The notes: generated by a model from the letters alone, not told the origin. A DNA stretch of 64,000 nucleotides from Brevibacillus_H ginsengisoli (GCF_050113715.1 NZ_JBNJQR010000003.1:372001-436000); one strand, 5' to 3'; positions 42,913 to 50,487 are shown, numbered from the stretch's first letter. Made by a program: numbers and translations.

Positions 42913-43764
42913 ATGATTAAAAGCTGGTTGGCTACAGGCACTTCAATTCTTTGCGCAGCTGTATTGTTGGTCGGATGCGGGTACAACGCGGCAGGACCCA
43001 ACAATGCTGGTACGAAAGGCTACGGAACCAAAAGCTATAACGGTGGATATGGCGGCTCAGCCACTAGACCATTAAGTAGCACCAGCTACGGCGCATCTGA
43101 TACCACCACCTACGGAACCCCAGGATTAGGGGGATTAACCACCCCGCCGAGTGCCGGAACAGCCTATACGAATCGGTATGGGTATAGCGGTTACTCTGGA
43201 ACGATGGGAACTTATGGGACCAGTGGATTTACCGGAACCGGAACCTATGGAAGAAGTGGAAACATGGGGATTGGTAATAACTATGGAGGTCCTACAGACT
43301 ATATTGGGACAAATGGAGTTTACGGGACCAATATGCAAACCAGGTCAACTGGAATGGACGGCCTTAGTGGACATTCCCAATACGGTGCGGGTCAACAAGC
43401 TGGTATGATCAACGGAGTGTCCAGCCATCTAGAAAAACAATTACGCCAAGCGGGTATTACTGGTGTGAAGGTTTTAGCTATTGGTGACACGATTGTCCTG
43501 GGAGAACAGCCAAGACAAGCGCCAACGCGATCTACTGGACCAAACACGGGAACAGACCTGTCCAAGGCGGTTAATCAGATGAAGAGCCTCGTTGGTGGTG
43601 GCGGAAGAATCCTAACCGTATCCAGTCCGCAAGCCATTCAGGCAATGGAACGAGTCAAGTCACAGCTGAACAGCGCGACAGATGTGAAGAAAAATCAAAC
43701 CATCTCCAAAGATTTTGCAACCATTGTAAATAGCGCAGTCCCTCATACTGGAGGAAGTCGCTAA
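42913..43764 (+). CDS. Sporulation lipoprotein, YhcN/YlaJ family, with Gly/Tyr/Thr-rich spacer
   Basis: This is a 283-residue precursor with a signal peptide and lipobox Leu-Val-Gly-Cys (Cys22). Residues 24-165 are low complexity, rich in Gly, Tyr, Thr, Ser and Asn (many Tyr-Gly and Gly-Thr steps). The C-terminal YhcN/YlaJ domain (about 170-275) contains HLEKQLRQAGITGVKVLAIGDTIVLGE. Family members are inner-spore-membrane lipoproteins with minor roles in germination or outgrowth. The long spacer is unusual for the family as I know it. CAGGAGGTG is the ribosome site. Confidence 0.8.
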   Translation: MIKSWLATGTSILCAAVLLVGCGYNAAGPNNAGTKGYGTKSYNGGYGGSATRPLSSTSYGASDTTTYGTPGLGGLTTPPSAGTAYTNRYGYSGYSGTMGTYGTSGFTGTGTYGRSGNMGIGNNYGGPTDYIGTNGVYGTNMQTRSTGMDGLSGHSQYGAGQQAGMINGVSSHLEKQLRQAGITGVKVLAIGDTIVLGEQPRQAPTRSTGPNTGTDLSKAVNQMKSLVGGGGRILTVSSPQAIQAMERVKSQLNSATDVKKNQTISKDFATIVNSAVPHTGGSR

Positions 43765-43772
43765 CTCAAAGC

Positions 43773-43810
43773 AGAGCAGATGTCTGACCTAGACAGCTGC
43801 TCTTTTATTT
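43773..43810 (+). terminator. Terminator after the YhcN-like gene
   Basis: AGAGCAG (43773-43779) and TGTCT pair with AGACA and CTGCTCT (43797-43803), followed by TTTTATTTATT. It overlaps the 3' end of the convergent gene. Confidence 0.75.
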
Positions 43811-44134
43811 ATTGTTACGGAATTGCTCGAGCCGATCCTTAGCCAGAGTGGGGTCCATATTCACTTGAAACAAGATGGATAGATGGTGGGTGGATGGAAG
43901 CTGCAAACGTGCCGCATGATAGAGCTTGGGTCTTTCCGATTTTATAATGGCCATAATTTCAGAAGTTGGTGGAATCATCGATTTGACGCGTAACAGGCTG
44001 TTCAAAAAATAAATAAAGTTATGAATGGATTCCTTGCTGGAATCGTCTGAGTCGTTCGTTAAGAAATCCGCGAGGCCCTTGAGAATGACTTTCTTTGTTT
44101 CGGCTGGATCAGTGTGGGAGTGAAAAGAAAACAT
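43805..44134 (-). CDS. Unknown small protein, paralogue A of a local pair
   Basis: This 109-residue soluble protein is not one I recognise. It aligns end to end with the product of the gene at 45099. Shared features are Leu-Leu-Arg-Val-Lys, Ile-Pro-Pro-Thr-x-Glu-Ile-Met, Pro-Lys-Leu-Tyr, Ser-Thr-x-His-Leu and Met-Asp-Pro-Thr. An early helix (TKKVILKGLADFL) is also shared. The start is taken at ATG 44134, which has TAGGTG nine bases upstream. A GTG at 44146 is possible. The two genes flank the Asn-rich gene and the PilZ gene. Confidence 0.75.
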   Translation of the reverse strand: MFSFHSHTDPAETKKVILKGLADFLTNDSDDSSKESIHNFIYFLNSLLRVKSMIPPTSEIMAIIKSERPKLYHAARLQLPSTHHLSILFQVNMDPTLAKDRLEQFRNNK

Positions 44135-44228
44135 TGAGCCGTTCACCTACTCAAGACAAAGTGAGGTATCATTTACCTGATCGTACGTTTAGTTCCATCA
44201 TACATAGGGAGGGGGGGATAAATCTACC

Positions 44229-44266
44229 AAAAAATGAAAAGTGCTCCCCGATCAATAGGGAGCACA
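44229..44266 (-). terminator. Terminator of the 38-residue gene
   Basis: On the minus strand GTGCTCCC pairs with GGGAGCAC (plus positions 44258-44265 and 44242-44249), followed by TTTTCATTTTTT. Confidence 0.8.
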
Positions 44267-44271
44267 AGTTT

Positions 44272-44388
44272 TTAGCGATCATTATTGGCACTGTTGCCGT
44301 TGCGAATATTGCGGTTTTGATCATTTGTATTAAGCGTCTTCCCGCGATTTTTCCCTGAATCTTTGGAGTTGTTGTTTTTGCTGGACAT
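44272..44388 (-). CDS. 38-residue Asn-rich small protein
   Basis: This gene is short but well marked. A near-perfect GAGGAGGTGATC ribosome site lies six bases before the ATG at 44388, and an intrinsic terminator lies directly after the stop. The product begins MSSKNNNSKDSGKNRG and continues KTLNTNDQNRNIRNGNSANNDR. About a third is Asn and it is strongly basic, with no hydrophobic core. In a spore former this composition recalls minor small acid-soluble spore proteins such as SspN or SspP. I see no true family match, so that is only an inference. Confidence 0.7.
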   Translation of the reverse strand: MSSKNNNSKDSGKNRGKTLNTNDQNRNIRNGNSANNDR

Positions 44389-44620
44389 GTTAAGATCACC
44401 TCCTCTATCCAATCGGTAGGGTATCCAATTTTCGCGTATGTACACCTCTTCTAATGAACTTCAGGAAAAATTGACACAAACTATTCAAAATTAGTTGCGA
44501 AAATAGTACTAATTTCACCTTGCTTAAACCTGTTCATTCAAAATAAGCTTATCAAATAGATGGTTTAATTAGGAAAAATGAGACGGCTACCATGTTTGGA
44601 AGAGGGGGGACAAGGAGAAA

Positions 44621-45064
44621 TTGGCAATTTCGATGGAGATAGAGGCAAGAAGAGCTTTCTTTCGGTTGCAGTTTTCCCCGCCCATCCAAGCGGAGATGAC
44701 GATTGTTCGAGTGAAGGGACAAACAATTGAAACCGGGAACTCTTCCATACTCATAGAGGATCTGAGCGCAGGAGGTCTTCGCTTTCTTTCAAATTTGAAA
44801 ATTCCTGTAACAGAGCATATCATTCTGGAGTTTCAAATCACCTTAATGGGTCAATCCATTAGACTCCTTGGATATGTTGTGTGGGTTAAACCGGAAACAG
44901 AGGGTATACCAGCTTACGGGGTACGCTTTACGATTGACGAAAACAAGCATGTGCAGCTGACACAGCTATTAAATGCCATAGCTCTTCGGCAAAGAAAAAA
45001 TATTCCTCTTCCCCAAACCCCAGTTTACTCTGGTTCGTTTGACGAGTATTTTCAGGAAGAATAA
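44621..45064 (+). CDS. PilZ domain protein (probable c-di-GMP receptor)
   Basis: This 147-residue single-domain PilZ protein shows the c-di-GMP-binding RxxxR motif at Arg11-Arg15 (RRAFFR) and the DxSxxG motif in DLSAGGL. A beta-barrel and a C-terminal helix (KHVQLTQLLNAIALRQRK) follow. It likely couples c-di-GMP to motility or envelope functions. The target is not apparent. AAGGAG lies very close to the TTG at 44621, while the ATG at 44633 is rather far, so the start is uncertain by four codons. Confidence 0.85.
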   Translation: MAISMEIEARRAFFRLQFSPPIQAEMTIVRVKGQTIETGNSSILIEDLSAGGLRFLSNLKIPVTEHIILEFQITLMGQSIRLLGYVVWVKPETEGIPAYGVRFTIDENKHVQLTQLLNAIALRQRKNIPLPQTPVYSGSFDEYFQEE

Positions 45065-45096
45065 AGAAAAGCATCCTCTATTGGGGATGCTTTTCT
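45065..45096. terminator. Bidirectional terminator after the PilZ gene
   Basis: AGAAAAGCATCC (45065-45076) pairs with GGATGCTTTTCT (45085-45096). It serves both convergent neighbours. Confidence 0.8.
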
Positions 45097-45098
45097 CG

Positions 45099-45431
45099 TC
45101 ATACACTATTGGCGAATTCTTTTATACGATTGGTAGCGGTCGTCGGATCCATGTCGATAAGGAACAACATTTTTAAATGGCTTGTGGAAGTAACGCTGCG
45201 TCTAGTCGCTTGATAAAGTTTGGGTTTCTGGCATTTGATCAAGCTCATAATCTCCGTGGTGGGAGGAATAACCAGTTTAACCCGAAGCAAACCATTTAAG
45301 TAAGCAATTAGTTGCTTAATCGCAGAAGGATGGTCTTCATCTGGCACATGATCCAATACATCTAGTAAGTCTTTTAACATTTGTTTTTTGGTATCTTTTA
45401 CACTGCTGTTGAGGTCGATAATCGTAGACAC
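45099..45431 (-). CDS. Unknown small protein, paralogue B of a local pair
   Basis: This 110-residue paralogue of the 43805 gene shares about 40-45 per cent identity by eye over 95 residues, with Leu-Leu-Arg-Val-Lys, Ile-Pro-Pro-Thr-Thr-Glu-Ile-Met, Lys-Pro-Lys-Leu-Tyr, Ser-Thr-Ser-His-Leu and Met-Asp-Pro-Thr. The GTG at 45431 sits directly against a run of G, so the true start could be slightly downstream. No known domain is recognised. The conserved motif set suggests a small helical protein with a fixed binding surface. Confidence 0.75.
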   Translation of the reverse strand: MSTIIDLNSSVKDTKKQMLKDLLDVLDHVPDEDHPSAIKQLIAYLNGLLRVKLVIPPTTEIMSLIKCQKPKLYQATRRSVTSTSHLKMLFLIDMDPTTATNRIKEFANSV

Positions 45432-45507
45432 CCCCTGTCCATGCTTCTTCCAAACTTATACCACAGGGAGTAATTCTTCAAACCTCATTTGCTTGAAAAA
45501 AGAAAAA

Positions 45508-47127
45508 TTAGTTGGCGATATTGGCCCATTTCCAATCAATATAGCCTAGACCGTCAAGCAATACATTTTGAATTCGTTCATTTTTTACATACGAATTGGT
45601 ATAGAAGAAGATTGGCAAGACAGGCATTTCATCCATCAAAATACTCTCAGAGCGAGCAAGAAGCTCTTTTCGTTTAAGTGGATTCCTTTCGCGAGAAGAC
45701 TGATTCAACAACTGCTTAAACTCAGGATTTTCCCAGTGAGTATCATTGTTCACGAGTGTTTGTTCTTTAAACAGCTCCAGGAAGTTCATCGGGTCATGGT
45801 AATCAGCAAGCCAACCCATCCGACCGATCTGGAAGTGGCCCTCATGTAAATTGGCTACGTAGGTAGGCCAATCTTCATCGCGGAGCAGTACAGTGACCCC
45901 TAAATTGTCCTTCCATTGCTTTTGAATGGCCACGGCAATTTTTTTATGGGTATCAGACGTATTGTAGGAAAGTGTAATTGGCGGCAGAGTGCTTATGCCA
46001 AGTTCCTTCATCCCTTCTTTTAAGAGCTGTTTGGCCAACGTAACATCATGGTCATGAAAATAACCTGCGGGTTGAAGGGACATTGATGGTGGGACGACGC
46101 CCATCGCAGGTGTTTTTCCAACGGCCAGATCGGTACAGATCGCTTGTCGATTAATCGCGTAGGCAAAGGCCTTCCGAATTTTCGCGTTTTGGAAAGGTGG
46201 TTGGTCCACATTAAATTTATACCAATAGGTACCAGCAATCGGGTATGTCAACAGCTTCCCCGAACTTTTTAGACGATTGAGCGACTCAAGTGGCAACTCT
46301 CCAAGCGGAGCGCCAGCCCAATCGAGTTCGCCTCTTTCAAACATGGACATTTCGGTTTGAGGACTATTGTTGAGCGAAAAGTGAAGTTCTTGAAGTTTGA
46401 CAGTTTGTTGATCCCAATAGTAAGGGTTTTTTTCTAAGGTAAGTTGATGCTGTTGCTTCCATTCCTTTAATTTGAAAGGACCATTGCTGATATGTGAGCT
46501 GACGTCAAGTCCCCATTCCGGATTGGATTTCGTACTAGGATGTACGGGATAGTAGGTAAACAGTGAAGTTAGCTCCAAAAAATAAGGCGTAGGATACGCC
46601 AGCTGAACCTGCAAGATATGATCATTTAATGCGTGGATTCCAACAGATTCCATCTTGACCAAACCTTTATGGGCCAGTTCCGCATTGCGAATGCAAAACA
46701 TCTGATAGGCGTAGTTGGAAGCGCTATTAGGGTCAATCACTCGTTTCCACGCGTATTCAAAGTCACCGGCTGTGACAGGATCTCCATTACTCCACTTGGA
46801 ATCTCGAAGGGTGAAGGTATATGTCAGGTTATCGCGTGATATGGCAATGGATTTGGCCACAGCTTCATGTGGGAGTCCATCCAATCCTCGGCGGGTAAGA
46901 CCGTCGAACAAGGCTCGCACAAGACTTCCCGATGTGGTATCTTCAACTAAGCTTGGATCCAGGGTGATCGGATCGTGTTGAAGGCTTAGGCTCAAACTGT
47001 TCACTTCGTGGGTATTGGAATTGCCGCCTTGATCAGCTGGTTGGTTCTTAAGCAGCCCAATGACACAGCTAACCACCAATAAGCTGATGAGAATGAGTGT
47101 AATAGCGAATGAACGGTTGATCTTCAC
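45508..47127 (-). CDS. Orphan oligopeptide-binding lipoprotein (OppA-like)
   Basis: This is a 539-residue family 5 solute-binding protein with lipobox Val-Val-Ser-Cys (Cys21). Motifs include Asp-Pro-Ile-Thr-Leu-Asp-Pro, LVRALFDGLTR, WSNGDPVTAGDFEYAWKRV and a C-terminal Pro-Ile-Phe-Phe-Tyr. It resembles OppA/DppE. No permease or ATPase is adjacent, so it may serve a transporter encoded elsewhere or act as a peptide sensor, as orphan OppAs do in sporulation signalling. The GTG start at 47127 has AAAGGAG about 11 bases upstream. It is divergent from a MarR gene. Confidence 0.88.
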   Translation of the reverse strand: MKINRSFAITLILISLLVVSCVIGLLKNQPADQGGNSNTHEVNSLSLSLQHDPITLDPSLVEDTTSGSLVRALFDGLTRRGLDGLPHEAVAKSIAISRDNLTYTFTLRDSKWSNGDPVTAGDFEYAWKRVIDPNSASNYAYQMFCIRNAELAHKGLVKMESVGIHALNDHILQVQLAYPTPYFLELTSLFTYYPVHPSTKSNPEWGLDVSSHISNGPFKLKEWKQQHQLTLEKNPYYWDQQTVKLQELHFSLNNSPQTEMSMFERGELDWAGAPLGELPLESLNRLKSSGKLLTYPIAGTYWYKFNVDQPPFQNAKIRKAFAYAINRQAICTDLAVGKTPAMGVVPPSMSLQPAGYFHDHDVTLAKQLLKEGMKELGISTLPPITLSYNTSDTHKKIAVAIQKQWKDNLGVTVLLRDEDWPTYVANLHEGHFQIGRMGWLADYHDPMNFLELFKEQTLVNNDTHWENPEFKQLLNQSSRERNPLKRKELLARSESILMDEMPVLPIFFYTNSYVKNERIQNVLLDGLGYIDWKWANIAN

Positions 47128-47262
47128 GCCAAAGAATGCTCCTTTTCGTAAATTGGTTCGCCCTCATCATACACTATCGAATAGGGGGAAGACTTGAAAT
47201 TACAAACAATTTTATAAATTTGAATGAAACTTGATGAATATAGAAAGAAGTGGGTGGTTTGT

Positions 47263-47712
47263 GTGGAAAAGGAAAGGGATTATCCGGACTTTCATTACAG
47301 CCTTGGTCATAATTTGCATAGAATGGGTCAATTAACCCGAGAGGAAACACAAAAAGTATTAAAAAAATTTGATTTGACCCCAGAACAATGGCAAATTTTA
47401 TTGGCACTGTCCAAATCCAATGGACTTACGCCCTCTGAGCTTGGAGAAATCACTCTACGTGACAAAACAACCATCTCTCGTATACTGCCTGCGCTGTTTC
47501 GCAAAGGAATGATCCATAAACAAAAGCGCACAGGGGATGCCAGAAGCTATGTCATCCAGTTGGACGAGAAGTGTCACATGCTCCTCATGCAAACAGTAGA
47601 AGAAATCAGAGATCATTACCAAACGGTGGTGTTCAGGAGCTTAAGCGCAACAGAACAAGATCAACTGCTCTCCTTGTTGCTGAAAATCAGACGCGATTTG
47701 CATGATATTTAA
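47263..47712 (+). CDS. MarR family transcriptional regulator
   Basis: This is a winged-helix regulator of about 149 residues. The HTH is LTPSELGEITLRDKTTISRILPALFRKGMI, with the wing basic pair in KQKRTGDARSYVI and flanking dimerisation helices. I start at GTG 47263, after GGGTGG. The ATG at 47224 in the same frame has no ribosome site but cannot be excluded. Two palindromes right after the gene look like its operators and cover the promoter of the next gene. Confidence 0.85.
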   Translation: MEKERDYPDFHYSLGHNLHRMGQLTREETQKVLKKFDLTPEQWQILLALSKSNGLTPSELGEITLRDKTTISRILPALFRKGMIHKQKRTGDARSYVIQLDEKCHMLLMQTVEEIRDHYQTVVFRSLSATEQDQLLSLLLKIRRDLHDI

Positions 47713-47738
47713 TGCAAGTAAAAAGTGGGGCGAAAACT

Positions 47739-47786
47739 GGTTGTATATGCAACTAGTTCAATTTATAGTTGTGTGTACAACTAGTT
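47739..47786 (+). promoter_or_regulatory. Promoter flanked by tandem palindromic operators
   Basis: GGTTGTATATGCAACTAGTT (47739-47758) and AGTTGTGTGTACAACTAGTT (47767-47786) are two copies of a GTTG-N6-CAAC operator, 28 bp apart. TTGTAT (47741-47746), 17 bases, then TATAGT (47764-47769) make a SigA promoter whose -35 and -10 overlap one operator each. The MarR protein encoded upstream is the obvious candidate repressor. Confidence 0.75.
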
Positions 47787-47804
47787 TGTTTCGGAGGGAC
47801 TCGA

Positions 47805-48005
47805 ATGATGATGACATTGCTGAAGCCAGAAGGGGCTGGTTGGTTAATCGTATTGGAGACAGTAATCGAGGGAAAGTATAAGATCGTTCAGGAGCGCTTG
47901 CCCAAAGAGCCGCAGTATGATTTGATCATAGTGATTATGCGACGCTTGACCAAGCGGCTGGATAATGGAGGTGCTATCACCTGTTTGATTCCGACCTGGA
48001 ATTAG
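47805..48005 (+). pseudogene. Remnant of an operator-controlled gene (possible ketopantoate-reductase-like fragment)
   Basis: A GGAGGG site and ATG at 47805 open a 66-codon frame. The segment KIVQERLPKEPQYDLIIVIMRR resembles the middle of ApbA/PanE-type reductases, where a strand ending Tyr-Asp-Leu-(Ile/Val)-x-Val precedes Arg. The N-terminal nucleotide-binding domain and everything after are absent. The start signals and operators look intact, so most of the gene was probably lost by deletion. The family identification is tentative, and a real short protein is the alternative. Confidence 0.45.
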
Positions 48006-48140
48006 TGGAAGGATATTCCACGCAAATGAAACGGTTTCGCTTAACACTCAGGAATTAAGCTGCCTTCTTTTGGAAGGACTGATAATTAAAACAGAAAAAT
48101 ATGAGAAAGGCAATACTAAATATAGATGAAAGATAAAAAT

Positions 48141-48206
48141 TTTACACAAACTTAACACAAAAACCCTCGATTTTAAATTTACCTTTACAGTTCGGTTCGT
48201 TATAAT
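48141..48206 (+). promoter_or_regulatory. PHO-box-like repeats and SigA promoter of the pit operon
   Basis: TTTACA (48141-48146) and TTAACA (48152-48157) are spaced by five bases, the arrangement of PhoP-binding TT-A-CA repeats in Bacillus. A third TTTACA lies at 48184-48189. The promoter is TTTACC (48178-48183), 17 bases, TATAAT (48201-48206). Phosphate-starvation control of the phosphate transporter below is therefore plausible. Confidence 0.6.
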
Positions 48207-48247
48207 CGTAGAGGTGCAATTATCCTAAAGGAGTGACATATTTTTTT

Positions 48248-48865
48248 ATGCTAAAACCTAAAAAGAACATCTTCTTTGACCTATTCGAGGAACAAGTTGC
48301 CATTGTCCATAAAGGTACACACCTATTCTTTGAGATGCTTGGGAACTATCAGGATATTGAATCCAAAGTAAAAGCGATCAAACTGGTTGAAAAAGAAGGT
48401 GACGCGATCGTCCGTCAAATTATGAACGAGTTAAACTCCACCTTTATCACGCCACTTGAACGCGAGGATATTCACGCGTTGGCTCATACATTGGACTCCG
48501 TTCTCGACTATATTGACGGAGTAGCTGATCGCTTGTTCTTGTATCAGCTGCCACAGCCTGATCAGAGGTTTATTGCACAAGCTAATACGATTGTGAAATG
48601 TTCTACTCAATTAATCGAGTTAATCCGTACATTGCGCAAGTTAGATCACAAAGTAGTATCTGACATCGCCCGTAAAATTAAAGAATTGGAATGGGAGTCA
48701 GATGCCAACTACCGTCGCATGGTTTCCGATCTGTTGAACGCGCCGGATGCTGATCCAATTCTTTGTATTAAATGGAAAGAGATATACGACAAGTTAGAGG
48801 ACTGCGCTGACTTTACTGAGGATGTTGCTAACTTAGTTGAAGGGATTGTGCTCAAGAATGCCTAG
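48248..48865 (+). CDS. DUF47 (PhoU-like) Pit accessory protein
   Basis: This is a 205-residue all-helical PhoU-related protein beginning MLKPKKNIFFDLFEEQ, with Phe-Ile-Thr-Pro-Leu-Glu-Arg-Glu-Asp and KLEDCADFTEDVANLVEGI metal-binding-type motifs. DUF47 proteins are encoded with Pit transporters and probably regulate them. The start is placed at ATG 48248 by homology. AAAGGAG lies 13 bases upstream. The in-frame GTG at 48233 is too close to that site. Its end overlaps pit by eight bases. Confidence 0.9.
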   Translation: MLKPKKNIFFDLFEEQVAIVHKGTHLFFEMLGNYQDIESKVKAIKLVEKEGDAIVRQIMNELNSTFITPLEREDIHALAHTLDSVLDYIDGVADRLFLYQLPQPDQRFIAQANTIVKCSTQLIELIRTLRKLDHKVVSDIARKIKELEWESDANYRRMVSDLLNAPDADPILCIKWKEIYDKLEDCADFTEDVANLVEGIVLKNA

Positions 48866-49877
48866 TCTTTCACCAGACTTGCTTATAATGATTTTCGTGG
48901 TGCTGATGGCGTTAAGCTTTGACTTTATTAACGGTTTTCACGACACTGCGAATGCCATCGCCACTTCCGTTTCAACACGAGCTTTAAGTCCGCGTACAGC
49001 AATCATTATGGCTGCATGTTTTAATCTTATTGGGGCGTTAACCTACACGGGAGTCGCCAAAACGATCGGGAGCCAAATTGCCAACCCCTTTAAATTGGAC
49101 AACGGACTCGTCGTCGTCTTGGCTGCGTTAACCGCTGCGATCATGTGGAATCTGATCACCTGGTGGTTCGGGATACCGAGCTCATCCTCCCATGCCTTGA
49201 TTGGCGGCATAAGTGGCGCTACGGTTGGTGCAGCAGGGTTTGGTGCGATTAACATGTCAGGCTTTACTAGTATTGTCCAAGCCTTGATCATCTCTCCAAT
49301 TGTCGCCTTTGGGCTCGGTTATATTGTCATGCGGATCGTTTCTTACGTGGTTGCCAATATGCCGTACCATAAAACAAACCAAAACCTCCGTATGCTGCAG
49401 GTTCTGTCAGCAGGCTGGCAGTCTTTCAGCCATGGAGCGAATGACGCGCAAAAAACGATGGGGATTATCACATTTGCTCTCATCACAGGCGGATTTATGC
49501 AAACAGAGAACGGAGACTTCACGATTCCTCTTTGGGTAAAATTGGGGGCCGCTCTTGCAATGTCGCTTGGAACCTCTGTAGGGGGTTGGCGCATCATCAA
49601 GACAATGGGCGGAAAGATCATGAAGGTGAAACCGATTAGCGGTTTTTCTGCAGATTTGACCTCATCTATGATCATCACTACGTTTACTGCATTTGCGTTG
49701 CCAGTTAGTACAACCCACGTCATCTCCTCCGCGATCATGGGGGTAGGGGCTTCTCAGAAGTTTTCCGCGGTGAAATGGGGCCTTGCTGGACGAATTATCT
49801 TTACTTGGATTGTTACCTTGCCTGTTACTGCATTGTTAGCCGCGGCGTGCTATGCGGTGTATAGTGTCTTCATTTAA
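48858..49877 (+). CDS. pit: Inorganic phosphate transporter, PiT family
   Basis: This is a low-affinity phosphate/cation symporter, 339 residues and about ten helices. The duplicated PiT signatures are present: GFHDTANAIATSVSTRAL near the N-terminus and SHGANDAQKTMGIIT in the second half. Start is ATG 48858 inside the end of the DUF47 gene, so the two are coupled. It is followed by a hairpin that covers the ribosome site of the next small gene. Confidence 0.93.
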   Translation: MPSLSPDLLIMIFVVLMALSFDFINGFHDTANAIATSVSTRALSPRTAIIMAACFNLIGALTYTGVAKTIGSQIANPFKLDNGLVVVLAALTAAIMWNLITWWFGIPSSSSHALIGGISGATVGAAGFGAINMSGFTSIVQALIISPIVAFGLGYIVMRIVSYVVANMPYHKTNQNLRMLQVLSAGWQSFSHGANDAQKTMGIITFALITGGFMQTENGDFTIPLWVKLGAALAMSLGTSVGGWRIIKTMGGKIMKVKPISGFSADLTSSMIITTFTAFALPVSTTHVISSAIMGVGASQKFSAVKWGLAGRIIFTWIVTLPVTALLAAACYAVYSVFI

Positions 49878-49914
49878 TCGTCTTCATAGAATCAATAGCA
49901 TGTAAAATAAATCG

Positions 49915-49951
49915 AAGGGCATACTATTCCCAAAATGGGAGGTATGCCCTT
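49915..49951 (+). promoter_or_regulatory. Hairpin after pit that sequesters a ribosome site
   Basis: AAGGGCATAC (49915-49924) pairs with GTATGCCCTT (49942-49951), and TCCC (49928-49931) with GGGA (49937-49940). The GGGAGG ribosome site of the downstream small gene lies in the right arm. The hairpin may act as a weak terminator or as an RNA switch preventing translation from read-through transcripts. Confidence 0.55.
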
Positions 49952-49953
49952 TG

Positions 49954-50181
49954 ATGGATCCAAACACTCCAGGGACGATTCGATCGCGCTATCTTGGCCA
50001 ATGGTTATTCTATTTGGGGTTGGTTGCCATTTTTCTTGGAATGGCCATATGGATTTCGGATGCTTACAATTTTATCGCATGGGATGAGGCTTATGCCAAT
50101 GTGGCTACCTATACCACGTATTTGCTTGTGGTTGTTGGCGGGCTTAGTATGTTAATGGGGTATCTGTTATTTCGAAGATAA
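49954..50181 (+). CDS. Small two-helix membrane protein, unknown
   Basis: This 75-residue protein is not one I recognise. Two hydrophobic helices (about 17-34 and 53-71) are separated by a polar loop with Asp/Trp/Tyr (SDAYNFIAWDEAYANVATY), followed by an Arg-Arg end. Start is ATG 49954 with GGGAGG nine bases upstream inside a hairpin. The preceding TTG at 49951 is rejected. Its last 15 bases overlap the convergent gene. Confidence 0.65.
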   Translation: MDPNTPGTIRSRYLGQWLFYLGLVAIFLGMAIWISDAYNFIAWDEAYANVATYTTYLLVVVGGLSMLMGYLLFRR

Positions 50182-50394
50182 CTTTTGCCACCAGCTAATT
50201 TTGGGTTGAATCTGGAGCATTTCAATGGATGCAAACGGAATAAACAATAAGGCGCCATCATCTGCCTCTAATAAAATGCCGGATGGACTGAAATCTTTGA
50301 GCACCCCTTCCTCATATGGAGGGGTTTTTTGGTTGTCCTGAAAGTAGACCAATAGTTGATGATCCAGGTAATCCTCTAGTACATCTCGATTCAT
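50167..50394 (-). CDS. Hypothetical 75-residue protein, beta-rich
   Basis: I do not recognise this protein. It begins MNRDVLEDYLDHQLLVYFQD, with a predicted helix then four or five short strands (GVLKDFSPSGILLEADDGALLFIPFASIEMLQI). This resembles the small Sm-like barrels of Hfq/YlxS-type folds only in general layout. AAAGGAAG is ten bases before the ATG. It overlaps the convergent membrane-protein gene by 15 bases. Confidence 0.65.
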   Translation of the reverse strand: MNRDVLEDYLDHQLLVYFQDNQKTPPYEEGVLKDFSPSGILLEADDGALLFIPFASIEMLQIQPKISWWQKLSSK

Positions 50395-50445
50395 GAATCA
50401 ACATCTTCCTTTCCGTAACATTCTGTCTATAACAGCAGTATGAAC

Positions 50446-50478
50446 AGAAAAACACCATCCCAATCACTCGGGATGGTG
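50446..50478 (-). terminator. Intrinsic terminator after lgt
   Basis: On the minus strand ACCATCCC pairs with GGGATGGT (plus 50470-50477 and 50454-50461), followed by GTTTTTC. Confidence 0.8.
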
Positions 50479-50487
50479 CACACATCG

